From: Magicicada septendecula
Taxonomy: Eukaryota; Arthropoda; Insecta; Hemiptera; Cicadidae
Direction: 5' to 3'
Assembly (NCBI GenBank): GCA_034769895.1
Contig: JAWRYS010001512.1
Location: 1-64,000, forward strand
Length of the DNA: 64,000 nucleotides
In this document: piece by piece, positions 34,389 through 45,595 of the stretch
Position numbering within the stretch: the first letter of the stretch is position 1
Layout: the number at the start of each line of letters is the position of its first letter
Made by a program: the position numbers and the translations under genes
Notes under the pieces: generated by a model
Database searches by the model: none
What the model saw: only the letters and a program-made list of their open reading frames with translations
Told to the model about the DNA's origin: nothing

Positions 34389-36251
34389 TGTAACGTCTCG
34401 CGTCTTACCGAGTGTTCTTTAGTTACAGGTTTATAGTTAATTCAGCCCCAAAGTTGGGTTCGCCATTCTGTAACGTCTCTCGTCTTACCAACGTCGAGTA
34501 TCGTTTATTAATTAATTATTGTTTGCTAATGTTCAAAGCGGTTAAATTTTTATGTTTACCAAAATTACTGAAATCGAGTGTGTGTTATTTGGGGAGAGAT
34601 CACTGAAGTTGTTTAATCGTAGTTAGGAGAGAGAGGAGGACCAAGGATATTATCCCCGGAGTATACAATTACTTATTTTAAAATATTCGCCGTTCGTAAG
34701 ACCAGCTGATTTTGACGTCTGCCTCCAAATTTTAGGTTAAGCAAACACCAATTGTCGGTGATACTTTCCGGCGGTTCGTCCTCTTCTTGGCTTCCTGAAA
34801 CCCTGTAACAACTACCCTCTACAAGAAATAATACACATTTTATTACTTATAACAAGATACTCAGTGTATTTATTTATTGAATACTCTAATTTTCTCTTCT
34901 CCCAGTACAAAAAATATTATAATCGATTTTTTCTGTCAACACCACATTGGTTCGATCTAATTAAGTAAACATGGAATTATAACAAATTATTTTTTATATT
35001 TGATTATACTACGCTTTACAAGAAAAAAAATAAATTTCTATTTTTTTTGTTTTTTCGTAGTATGTACTTTCGGGTTTTTCCGCTAGAGTACAGATTATGC
35101 CTTTGTTATAAACACGAAATCAGTTACTAAATATTGGAACTGCACAAAGATTCGAGATGAGGATTTCTTGGTTAACAATTATTAATAAAGTTTATTTTAC
35201 CTCTTTTCTCGAAGTATTTACTTGGATGGTGCTGTTTCTAGTGTTGGAGTTATAGTTGTTTTGTAATTTCGTTAAATTTTCATAAGATACAATCTCACCA
35301 AAATCTCGAAGTGCCGTCCAACTAGGCCTGATCTGGTAGCTGGGTTATTTCAAATTTTCGTCGAATAAAGGACGTTAAAGTTGATACTTGAAGGAGTTCT
35401 ACATAAGGTGGATACTACTCGTTAATTTCTTTATTAAATTTAGCACTGTTTCCAAAAGTTTTCATAAGGTTTTATTAAATTTTTGATGGCATTACACTTT
35501 TTCCAAACGAACGGTTTTCAATCGTTTTAACAATTAATTTCATATGTTGTTAGGTGGTTACTGCTAGTAACCAATAATTTTTATTTCATTTTTTATTGGT
35601 GCACCTATATACTTTTGAGTATATAGGCTGTTTTTAATTATTATAAATTTATTTCTTATTTATATAAAAATAATCCTTTTTAACTTTGGTTTATTATCCA
35701 ATTTGATTTATATATGGTTTTTCCTTTTATTTCCTCTTAACTTTAGATATAGGTCTTTAATATTTTTATTTCCTTTAATTGTATTTATTTATTATTTATT
35801 AATTTCTTATAGTATCCTTACACTAAACTATTTTCTTCTGCCATTTTACTCATACAGTATTATTTTATTTTTTATTATTATTTTACATTTAACCCTTTTA
35901 TATTTAACCATTTTATTTTTAACCCTGGGTTATCTTATATTCAAACATAATTATTCTATTAAATATAAAATTAGACCTAGGTACAAAATCTTTGTGGCCT
36001 ACACAATACAAATTATACAATATTCAACAAAACACATAATTGGTCAGTAGCATATAGTCTACTATTATAATCAATTGTTTCTACATCTACAGCATAAGTC
36101 TGTGAGATGCTCCTTTTAAAATCACTTATTTATAGTTTATAATGTTTTGTGATACAAGGTAATCTAGAGCTAGGTATATTATACCCATTTCTGACCTTTT
36201 TAGTGGGGTGATTATGTTATCATTTTTGGGACTGGGTTATGTAACGTTACA
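34389..36251 (-). repeat. Element C right (5') LTR
   Basis: 1863 bp. The minus-strand 3' edge borders the TGGCGCCCAACG primer-binding site, and the outer edge borders the ATAT target duplicate. Confidence 0.92.
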
Positions 36252-36255
36252 ATAT

Positions 36256-38440
36256 GTATTTTTCTGACTTATTTCCTTTATCGAGTTGTTCTATAATTGG
36301 TCTTAAAAGGGGGTCTTGTTGTTGATACTGAGCTATGTTTGTAAATGCAAGGGGAAATTCTGTAATTAAAGTATTGATAATTGGCGTTTCTCTACTCTCC
36401 TTGCTTTCAGATGTTTTACTAGGCGGCTGGAACATACGTGACAGTGTATCGGCAACTACATTTTGGGTACCTCTAATATGTTGTACTTTAAATTTGTAAC
36501 AATTTAACCCTAATACCCATCTTCCAATACGACCTAACTGTTTAGGGTGATTTAATAACCAAGATAATGCTTGATTATCCGTTTCCAACAGGAACTCTTT
36601 ATGTTCTAAAAAAGGTTTGAACTTCTCAAATGCGAAAACGATAGCTCAACATTCTAATTCGTATGCGGAGTATTTCTTTTCTTGGTCAGTCAGAGTACGT
36701 GAAGCATAACTAATCAGTAATCTAGAGTTATCTACTTCCTGATATATTACTGCACCTAGGGCTACACTTGAACTGTCTGTCTGCACTACGAACTGTTTTG
36801 TAAAATCGGCTAATTGTAATACTGGGGGTGATATTATGCTTTCTTTTAGTTTTTCGAATGCAGCATGGTGTTGCAGACTCCATTCAAATTTAGCTCCATT
36901 CTTTCTTAAAGTATTCAGCGGTGTTGCAATTTTGGCTAGATGAGGGATATACTTGTGGAAATAATTTATCATTCCCAAAAAACGGGCTATTCCTTTCGCA
37001 TCCCGCGGTGGTAAAAATTCTCTGATCGCACGGGTTCGCTCTGGGTCTATGCTTACCTTTCCGTTGGCCTTTACTATGTGACCTAAAAATGAAAATTGTG
37101 TGACAGCAAAATTTACTTTACTGGGATTTACTGTTAATCCGGCTTTCTCTAATCGGGATAGTACTTCACGTAGATATTTAAGATGTTGGTCCATTGATTC
37201 GCTGTAGATAACGATGTCATCTAGGTAGTGATACACATATTTAAATTTTATATCGTGGAATAATTTCTCTAATAATCGGCTACATACAGAACTTCCTTGG
37301 GATATTCCAAAGGGTACTCTCGTAAATTGGTACAGGTTGTAAGGGACGGCAAATGCGGTTAGACGTTTGGATTCTTCCGAAAGGGGTATTTGATGAAATG
37401 CCTGATTTAGATCCATGATGGTAAAAACTTTCGCTTTCGTAAAATAATGAAAAGCACTGTGGATGTCGGGAAGTGGTATAGACTCGAATTCTATCCGTTT
37501 ATTTAATTGCCGGTAGTCCACAACTAGTCTATGTTTGTCATGACCTTTTGGTACTAAAAACGCGGGTGATGAGTAAGGTGAAGTAGAGGGTTCGATGGCT
37601 CCTTGTTCTAATAATTTGTTGATTTGATTCCTCATTACTTCCATTTTTGGCGGCGATAACTTGTATGGGGGTAGACGTATTACTTTATTGTCGCTCAAAT
37701 TGATCTTGTACTCTATCAGGTTCGTTAGTCCTAACTTCGGAGTGAGGACAGTGGAAAGCTCCTTTATTAGTGTCTGCATTTTCAGTCTATCTTTACTTTC
37801 TAGATGAGCTATTCAGACTCGTGGTGTTCTAGATGTGTAGCAGCTGTTCCAGTGCTTTCTTTGTTATTTGTTTCACCATCAAAACTATATTTTTGTGAAC
37901 GATCGAATCCAAAATAATACTTCTTATCATGTATGTCAAGAATTATTCCTGTTTTACTGATAAAGTCAGCTCCCAATATTAAGTCGGGTCCTAACTCGTC
38001 GCATACCAACATTGGAAAATACCACGTTAGATTTTTAATTTTTAGTTTAAACGTGATGCTGAGTTTTATCATTAAATTTTGTTTATTAGCTGTAGCGCAT
38101 CTAGTATTCACCGATTGACTGCATTTAACTAGGTTGTGTTCAAATAATTTATCGGCTAGCTGTTGACTAATTAAGCTTCGTGTTGATCCGGAATCAATTA
38201 ATCCGAGGGTGGATGTAACACCGAGGTCTACTTGTATATATGGTAATTGACACTTACTGAAGTCACATTTATTAATAGCATTACATTTATCAATGAACTT
38301 CTTAACATAGGGGTCTAATTTTCTTTGGTTATTTTTTTTTTTTAATTCGTTGACTTTTCGGGGTTTACCTGTTTTCACGATGCTGCGGAAGACACAGGAT
38401 TTTGGATCTCCCTGCCTTACATGTTTTTTTGGATAAGGGT
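36256..38440 (-). pseudogene. Element B protease, reverse transcriptase and RNase H region (fossil)
   Basis: On the minus strand: an aspartic protease core LIDSGSTRSLIS (about 38163-38200); the RT start (KLSPPKMEVMRNQINKLLEQ, YSSPAFLVPK); FTIMDLNQAFHQIPL; the catalytic YLDDIVIYS (about 37201-37237); FLGHIV; an RNase H beginning FVVQTDSSSVALGAVIYQE; and the tail VADTLSRMF. The order is standard Ty3/gypsy. RNase H breaks off at the element C insertion and the integrase resumes beyond it. The copy is broken. Confidence 0.92.
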
Positions 38441-39923
38441 TTTTCTGATAGTACTGTTTCCGTTTACAGTTTCTACTGATGTGTCCAAATTTCCTGCAGT
38501 TATAACATATATTTTCTCTACGAGGGGTATCACTTGTTTCCTGTCGAGGTTGAGGCTCATTAGATTTACCATGGTTGTGAAAGTTGGTAGGTCTACGAAA
38601 TGGTCGTCTTTCGCGTTGTGTTCTTGCATCTGCTACCAGGGCTTGCGTTTCATTTCTATGTGGTCCAGTGGATAGCAACGCATGTCTGTTCTGATCCGAG
38701 TACCGTACGTTTGACGAGTGAATACTGCATTGTTCTAGATCTGCGAAAGTGTTGGGCCTATTTATTAATGCTAATCGAGATCTTTCTTCCGGAGATAATC
38801 CTACTAAAATGGTATCGACCAATTGTTTCTCACTCCAGTTGACTTGCAGTAGTCGGGAAGACTCTCTGATGTCAGCAATATAGTGGGCCAGTCTCTCATG
38901 GGCTCCTTGTACTCAAAGTACGGTGTTTCTTTTGAGCTCCTCATAAATTCCTGTGGGAATAAAATGTTTTATAATGGTAGTATGAAGTTCTTCTACTGGA
39001 AGAGTCGAGCTTAATGATTCCAGTACATAATCCTTTAATGGTGGTTTACATTTGGGTAAGAGGACTTGCAAGATTTGCCAATCATTTAGTTGCTGTAAAT
39101 CTTTTATTTGTAGGAGGTATTTGATGAAATTTAACAGTTTAGTAATACTTAAGCCATCCGTATATGGAATTTCTGTTATGATTTTTTCTACTGGATGCGT
39201 GATCTTTCCGTAGAGGTCCACATTAAAATTTACATGTGGTATACTTCTAGGAGGACCTGATGCTGGGTTAGGCGTCGTAAACGCATACTTACTGGTGCGA
39301 TTATGGTGACTACTAGGCTGTGGGGCTTCCGATATCGTTAGGGTATTCACGTCTCTATCTGGTAGCTGTTCATGACTCGGTTGTATCTTCGATACGGTGG
39401 GTGATTCGTGATTCGCGGTGGTAGGAGGGTGTTCTAAAGTAGGAGATTGAACTGGGGAAATATATAATTTCTGCAAGGATTGCTCAATTTCCTCCATTCT
39501 AAATGAGTCGGACATTCTTCGCAATTGTCTTATTATCGTGGGTAATTGCTGTAATGCCTCGTCCACAAATTTTTGCACATCGGGAGGGATTACAGTGACG
39601 TTAGGCCAGTTTAATAAATTCTTCATCCGGCGGGTTAAATGCTCTATTCTTTGCGTGGTCCGCAAGATTACCACAGGTGATTTTTCGTCGTGAAGGGTTT
39701 GGGATAATAACGTCAATTCCCTATACTTCACATAACACGTTTCTCTTTCGCTCTCATAATCGAGTTCGCTTAATCTACCTAACTGCGCGGGTGTATCTGA
39801 TCTACTTTCGTGTAACGATTTGCGCAATTCAGCGACTGTTACGTTCGCGTGAGGTAAACCGCGTAAAAGAGCTTCGTAGCACAGTTCATCTTTTAATAAT
39901 AAATCAGGATTAAATAAAGCCAT
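38440..39923 (-). pseudogene. Element B Gag region (fossil)
   Basis: The minus strand starts MALFNPDLLLKDELCYEALL, followed by a helix-rich N-terminal part and a proline/serine-rich linker. A capsid-like stretch follows (ITKLLNFIKYLLQIKDLQQL, WQILQVLLPKCKPPLKDYVL). The nucleocapsid CCHC knuckle CYNCRKFGHISRNC lies at about 38466-38507. Positions 39924-40540 are the untranslated leader with a T-rich tract near 40400. Confidence 0.85.
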
Positions 39924-40540
39924 ATTTCTCTGATATTAACCACTATAAGTACTTATTCTACTAATACTAAATCCTATACTACTCTTTCTTGTTTACACAA
40001 ATAAACAATTTTAATTCGCTGTAAAAATTTACATTGGTTGTGCGAGAATTAAATCTCGTCTCAGAGAAAGAGAAATCTCACACAGACGTCAATTTACTTT
40101 CAACAATATGGGGAAATACGTGGTTACTAGGCACGAGATGACGCACGCTTGGTATAACAAAAGGGGGAAAACGAACAATGCTGTAACAAGCAGTGACAAT
40201 GGGGCGACAAAATACCGTTTTATACAGGAGAGAACAGGAAATTTGCCGGTCTTGGTTTGTTGTCAAACCGACACGTTGGTGACTGAAATTTCTGGACAAG
40301 CACGTACATGGATTAGTATAATGTGTAAATATGTTAATATGAGTTTACACATATTATAATCACAATTAATCTTACCTATATACTATTCTATTGTAATTTT
40401 TTTTTTTTTTTTTTTTTTTTTTTACTGGAATATTTTAAAGTAACTGAGTGAATAGATCTACAGAGGGGGCACATGGTATATGTGTCACGATCTACACAAT
40501 TATTATTTTTTTTTTTATAAAATAGCAGAGTGGCGCATTT

Positions 40541-42095
40541 TATAACGTCTTACCTACGTTATAACATCGGGAACCTGTGCTTAATTGCCTCGGATCAATT
40601 GCATAGGCTGCCATAGTCGTAACCAACTTCTAATTATTAATTTTACAAGCTGTAGTTAGAATTAAAGGAAATTTTACAGGGGTGTCTGATGATTTATTCA
40701 CTCAGTATTAAGTGTTATGTAATGACATCTCTTTATTAAACGATTTCTTTAACAGCTGTACATGAGGTTTTCACCATAAGGTTTTCTTAATATATAGTTT
40801 ACAGTTTACAACATATTTTCTGAAGGGGCCCTCTAAATAAGGAATGTTATATGCTAGCATTTTCCACGGATCCGGGATATTAAACTGGTTTGTAAGTTAA
40901 GCTCACTTACTCATAAACTATCATACTATTTGGGGGCCATTTGAAGAATGGACTTGATTTAGCTTTTAGTATCAGAGAAGCTTTATAATATAAGCATTAC
41001 TTGCTACTACAAACATTTTTTAATCGTATGACGTACTACATGTTACAAAGTGACTATTATTAAAGTCTTTTATATTGTTATTTAAAGTGTCTTTTACAAA
41101 TCATTTGTTTGAATGTTAATTAACCACAGAAGACAGCCTTCCTCGTCACCTTGCTATTGTGATGTTTACTCCGTGTCCTGCTCCTTGGTCCTTGGAGTGT
41201 CCACAGATGGTCGATCTTTATGGTAGTTTTCTTTCCTGCTGAAGTTCCTGAAGTGATTCGGTCATTATGAAGCTGGTATGCTGTTCTCAGAAGTCTGGTA
41301 GCTAAGCCTCTTTAGTAGTATAACTCAAGTTAATGTTTTTGTTTGCCACAGAAATGCACATCACATCATTATTGATAAAAGGTTCTCACTTTAGGTACCT
41401 CGTACCTTTTTATTTTAAAGAAACATTGATAACTTACACACTAGACAGTAGAGATGTCATCCCGCACTCTTATTTATTCCTATCTTTTTTTTTATAGATT
41501 ACATGTTTACTTTTTTGACACACTAATTTACCGCTACATTCCTCTGCACCTTGTTAAATCTATACTTAAATTAAAAAAAAAAACAAATATTGTCGTACTT
41601 TTGGGGCATGGTTCCGGTATGTACTGTTTGCAATGAGAACACTCCATCTTGACTGATTTACTATGTTAGGACAGGTAAGTTAACTGCGCGGAGTTTACGC
41701 TTTACCATAAAATAGTTCCACATTTATTCGATAATTACGGTATTAATGTTTGACCTATTAATTATCCAAAGATATGCTTTACTTCAGAATTAATTATGGT
41801 ATACTACTGTGTTATTGTTTATTTATTTATTTAATTGCAAATTTACAGGTATTATTAGTTTTGTTTAAGGGTCTGTATGCAAGTTGATTCCGGTTACCGC
41901 ATGTCAATGCATGGTAAATTATTAAAGGGTTTCCTTACCTTTACACTTGCCTTCCTTTTGGCATTTTAACTCTCTTTATTCAATATTATTTTGAGTTATT
42001 TCAGGGGTTTAAAATTTGTTTAAATGTGCGATTTATTAAAATTTAAATTTCTCTCCTTTATATATATATTTTTTTTTTTTAATGAAATCGTCACA
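40541..42095 (-). repeat. Element B right (5') LTR
   Basis: 1555 bp, uninterrupted; matches 14623-15247 plus 20780-21686. Beyond it is the ATTT target duplicate. It shows what B's left LTR looked like before element A arrived. Confidence 0.93.
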
Positions 42096-42099
42096 ATTT

Positions 42100-43571
42100 A
42101 CTAATAATAATGTATACCACCGAAGCAGCTTATTAGGAGTCATGCAGGGTAGGCTGCCTTATACGAGCCGTACAGAATACAAGGAAGGCAGTGTTGTAAC
42201 TTTAATTTACTTTTTGGTATTTTTTATTGTTCATATTGAAACTCCCACTTACCTTTAATCTTCGATCTGGCCGGATCGCATAGTGGGGACGAACCCAATT
42301 CGTTCGACGAACTTGACAGTACATAAAACGAAATAAGGTTTTGAAAGAATTTAACTCTCAGAATTTTTTCTTAGAAGAGAAATTATTTTTTGTTTATTAA
42401 TCAGAAAAGTTGAATTTATAAGTTTTCTCCAAAATAGGTTTTTTACATGTTTTAAAAGGTTGTGCAACTATTACATCTTACTTGTAATAGGTACTTTTAT
42501 ATTATGGACTTGCGTACTATGGCTTACCTCATAAATACACAAACACAAATACAAACACAAACAGCCCAGCTTTGCTCACTCACGCATACACACAGACCCC
42601 GAAAAATTATAAAACCCTTAACATTTTGGAATATTCCCCCCGTCGGCAACATGTTTCACTCACGCTCATTATGACTTCTCGTTTTTTAAACTGCTTGGCG
42701 TCCGAAACCGATATTTATGTTCTTCAGTTGAATAAACACTCCACTGTTACATTATTTTCACAAATAGTTCCACTTTTACTGAAAATTAGGAAATTTTAAG
42801 ATGAGCCCACTTGGGATTATACCTGGCCAGGTAAGATGTGGAATCGGACTGCACAGAACGGTAAGGCGTTCACTGCTACCTCGATTTCGTCGTTTGTTGA
42901 GGAAACCAATGCCTGGTATTTGTTCGTCACAGTTTCGTCCTATGCGATGCATGTAGTTGTCGGAGTGACGATAGCAGACGATTTCAGCTAGGCACTGGCT
43001 AACGTCACAAAAGGGGCCGGACTTAGACATTATTTCCTGCCGCTCAAACGCACATTGCTGAATTAAATTCGCCCAAGCCATCTTGCTTTAAACCAACTCG
43101 GCGTCCTTCCGAGCGCGTACTTGTAATGCTCGTGGGCGCGCGATCACACTTATGCAAAGTTCTGAGAAATTCGAGGGTGGTGCAAATTCCTTGCCAAGTT
43201 ACTCAACACAAATTGCGCCTTGCCTTTGTTTCAACACTGTTTCTTACCACTTGTTCTGTTCCAATGGAAATAACGTTTGCACAATAATTTTATAAAATCC
43301 CGCAAAAAATTAAATAAATAAAAATGCAAATACCCCATACTGTGAGAAATAAAATGACCCAATTTTGACACGTTACAGTGTGGCCAACACTACGCTTCAG
43401 CCGCCCATTATTATCCCGAGGATGTTATCCCAGCTACTCATTTTCAACATGCTGAGTCAACCTGGGGGTCTGAAAAACGCACCTTGATTTTTATGGGGCG
43501 GGCCCGGGAATCGAACCCGAGACCTCTAGATTAGTAGCCAGATGCCATACCCACTGGTCTACTGAGCCACC
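42100..43571 (-). mobile_element. tRNA-derived SINE, split by a solo LTR
   Basis: The minus-strand head has pol III boxes: A box TGGCTCAGTAGACC (about 43556-43569) and B box GGTTCGATTCC (about 43507-43517). A unique body follows (to 43382, resuming at 42190) and an ATT-repeat tail ends near 42100. Joined, it is about 280 bp. A similar CAGATTT-type duplicate flanks it (14616-14622 before element B; 43572-43580 after the head), implying that B landed in the SINE's own target duplicate. The head lacks the features of an intact tRNA gene. Confidence 0.8.
42195..43377 (-). repeat. Solo LTR of the element F family
   Basis: 1183 bp, TGTAACGTGTC...GTTACA on the minus strand, flanked by GTGT at 42191-42194 and 43378-43381. 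It resembles element F's left LTR and is clearly diverged. It is the product of LTR-LTR recombination and lies inside the SINE. The open frame at 42776-43081 belongs to it and is not considered a gene. Confidence 0.85.
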
Positions 43572-43987
43572 CAGATTTTAATATGTGTGAGTTAATTTCA
43601 CTGTATGAATCAAATGAAATATTATGAAATGTATTTAATGGTTTTAAAGCTGTAACTATAGACCATTAAATTTATCAAAATTAGGCTACTTGCCACTTTC
43701 ACACATGTAAAACAAAAAAGAGACTTGATAAGAACCTGTATTCCACTTTATTGGATAACCAAATAACTTCCATAGCAAGAACATTGTAACATATGGCATA
43801 TCTCAGGACACATCTGACAAAGTGGGCGATAAACGGAATGAGTTAGAAGATGGATGAACCAACACCAACATTCTTTTATAACTAATACCACTTACAACAG
43901 CTAACAATACTTCAAAAATCTTGTAGAAGACAATGCCTTATCAAACCTAAATGGACAAAATATTTTATACAAAAACGTTCCAGCCAT

Positions 43988-44151
43988 CCTCTGCCCAAAT
44001 GTTTCAGCTATGCTCATGGTATGGTAACAAACAGATGAGCTAGGGACACCATACAATGTTTGTTGTTACAAGCGTAGTAAGCTGTGTCTTTTCCTCATCT
44101 GTTTACATCCTACCATGGGCATAGATAAAACATTCAGCAGAGGATTTGAGA
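43988..44151. repeat. Fold-back repeat 4, diverged
   Basis: Arms of about 55 bp (43988-44042 and 44097-44151) pair with several mismatches. The paired blocks are ATCCTCTGC/GCAGAGGAT, TATGCTCATGG/CCATGGGCATA and AACAGATGA/TCATCTGTT. One arm read on the minus strand has CATAGCTGAAAC, only a weak echo of the hammerhead pattern. Positions 43580-43987 show nothing else. Confidence 0.65.
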
Positions 44152-44280
44152 CTGACCATGGCCTGTAAGCCCATAATGTTTTACATCTACTGACTCCGAT
44201 CGTGAAAGTAGTCTCTCATTATTGCCAGAATATTGTACCCTGAATTTTCTAAACCCATCTCTAACCCGTATTTTCCTCTT

Positions 44281-45060
44281 CCTTTTTGTTACTTCCATGT
44301 TCCATAAGGAAATGGAAGTATGGTGATGGTGAAAAAAATTGTGTTCGAGATAAGGGCTGATTCTGATTGTACTACCCTCAAAACATGAAGAAAAGTTATT
44401 TTCCAAAAAGTGTCTGTGTGTAGAATTTTTGTCTATGGTGGACGATAACTGCCACAAATTCACACAGAATCAAATAATTTTTTCTATGTTTTGACTTGCA
44501 GAGGACTCAAGGCCTATTGGTTTTTGGAAAAGATCGGTTAAGGGGAAGGGGTAGTTTACCTGCAACGTTTTTTGTTTTAACAAGAGTAAAGTACTTAATT
44601 TTGATAAATAAAGTATCCTGAAAAGAAGGTCATAATAATCCACTGTAGAAAGGTAGATGAAATATCTATAAATGAAAAGGGTAGTTGAAGGGGGAGGGGG
44701 TAATTTTCTATAAATGAAAATGATAGTTTAAGGATGAGGGGATAATTTTTTATATGTGTACTACGTTATCGGCAACAAAGAAGTAGTTTGTTGTTAACAT
44801 TCCTTCCCGGGCTGTTTGGCCCTGGTCCAATGTTTTCTACAAAACCAGACGTTTCGGCATTGCCATCAACTGCCATCATCAGTGAAAATCGAGTGCGCTA
44901 ACGTGAAGTGGTATACATTAGTGACCACAGTACTGTGGTTAAGGCTGAAGAAAGTTTCTATGGAAATATTTCATTTCGAAAATGATTTTAAATATAAATC
45001 TTAGAACATGGAAGTCATGTATGGTTCTCCATACCGATATTTTTATTTTCTCTCGTCCAA
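44281..45060 (-). repeat. Inverted second copy of the PLE terminal complex, one minisatellite unit
   Basis: Read on the minus strand: 45060-44735 matches 8400-8717; then one copy of the 157-bp unit (about 44565-44420); then the tail ending TCCATTTCCTTATGGAACATGG (44330-44281), matching 11400-11445. Compared with the 8.4-11.5-kb copy it lacks the hAT and mariner insertions and has one unit instead of nine. It shows the probable uninterrupted form of this terminal segment. Confidence 0.8.
44849..44882 (-). ncRNA. Hammerhead-ribozyme-like core in PLE terminal copy
   Basis: The minus strand reads CTGATGA, a stem TGGCA...TGCC, then GAAACGTC. It is the best preserved of the terminal copies; the plus-strand homologue at 8585-8615 has lost the GAAA box. 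It matches the hammerhead consensus described for Penelope-like elements. Confidence 0.55.
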
Positions 45061-45595
45061 TAATCTACAACTAGCACAGCAGCAATTATCACGCTTCTAG
45101 ATTATGGCATGGTTGCAACTCACTGAAGAGTGCTCAGCAGAAAAAAAATTGTGACAGCACTACTTGCTCAAACTTGCTATCTAGTGTAAACGGATTTTCA
45201 TGCATCTGTTGGAACAGATTGTGACATTAGCTTGTGCAATGACTTGCTGAACACTTGCACTTCTTTTCCTGGTAAAATTGTGTCTTAATGTAAACACATA
45301 CTCGACAGTCCTTGTGCATTGACTGTTGAAATTTTCTTGCCTGTGTAAACACGCCTTAAGTCAGGTCAGCTTTCAAGAAACAGGACGAGCATGTCAATGA
45401 GGATAAGTGAAGCGAAGCAGTACATTTGGCAAACATAAGTTTATGAGCTCAGACAAAAGTTGTACAGCCCAAATGTTTTCAGTAAATGTTTAATAAAAGT
45501 ATAAAGTAACAAACAGTTTTCCCATGGTACATAAGTATTTCATACACATGTTAATTTCATACTTTAAAATGTTATAACAATACTTTTGTTAATAG
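45061..45595. other. Intron end, possible small DNA-transposon remnant
   Basis: The words TAGTGTAAACGG (about 45181-45193) and TGTGTAAACACGCCTTAA (about 45342-45359), plus repeated CACTTGC/GACTTGC motifs, recall non-autonomous DNA transposons with GTGTAAAC ends. No clear terminal inverted repeat or target duplicate could be fixed. The last 35 bp include the T-rich tract before the AATAG acceptor. Confidence 0.35.

Larger units (their letters stand above)
23365..36251 (-). mobile_element. Element C: large-LTR retroelement with Gag-like ORF only, hosting element F
   Basis: The target duplication ATAT lies at 23361-23364 and 36252-36255. The LTRs (TGTAACGTC...GTAACGTTACA) are 23365-25364 and 34389-36251. 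On the minus strand the right LTR is followed by a classic primer-binding site TGGCGCCCAACGTGGGGC (about 34371-34388). A purine tract (AGTGGGGGGGCTTTA) precedes the left LTR. Removing F leaves only about 2.9 kb of interior. Gag-like coding is at 32731-34244 and no RT or integrase was recognised, so C is a non-autonomous element, broken. The LTRs are very similar apart from a few length differences, so it is fairly recent. Confidence 0.88.
14623..42095 (-). mobile_element. Element B: Ty3/gypsy LTR retrotransposon, broken, with nested insertions
   Basis: The ends are fixed by the target duplication ATTT at 14619-14622 and 42096-42099. The LTRs start TGTGACG and end CGTTATA on the minus strand. 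Parts in transcription order are: right (5') LTR 40541-42095; gag about 38440-39923; protease, RT and RNase H 36256-38440; integrase about 22213-23360; purine tract (AAGCGGAGGAGTA) beside the left (3') LTR, 14623-21686. Without its guests the element is about 9 kb, normal for the family. Element A lies in its left LTR and element C between RNase H and integrase. It is a fossil with several breaks besides the insertions. LTR divergence looks like a few percent, making it older than A and C. Confidence 0.92.
5543..45595 (+). other. 40-kb intron filled with nested mobile elements
   Basis: The donor AG/GTTTGT and the acceptor AATAG/GTACC bound 40,053 bp, and the two exons join in phase to restore an arginine codon followed by YHLKGPKKGTSDVF. 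More than two thirds of the intron is one Ty3/gypsy element and its nested insertions (14623-42095). The remainder holds PLE, SINE and DNA-transposon remnants. The flanking exons read cleanly, so the host gene appears functional in spite of this load. Confidence 0.85.

Noticed and set aside
23365-36251. A DNA virus or Polinton-type element in the large nested block
   Set aside because: All borders resolve into LTR elements with 4-bp target duplications; no capsid, packaging ATPase or polymerase B motifs were seen.
42776-43081. 101-aa minus-strand frame MAWANLIQQC...
   Set aside because: It lies wholly within the solo LTR and its counterpart in element F's LTR is not open.
43500-43571. tRNA gene on the minus strand
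   Set aside because: A and B boxes are present, but the sequence continues into a SINE body and an ATT tail, with an inserted solo LTR; no clear acceptor-stem pairing was seen.
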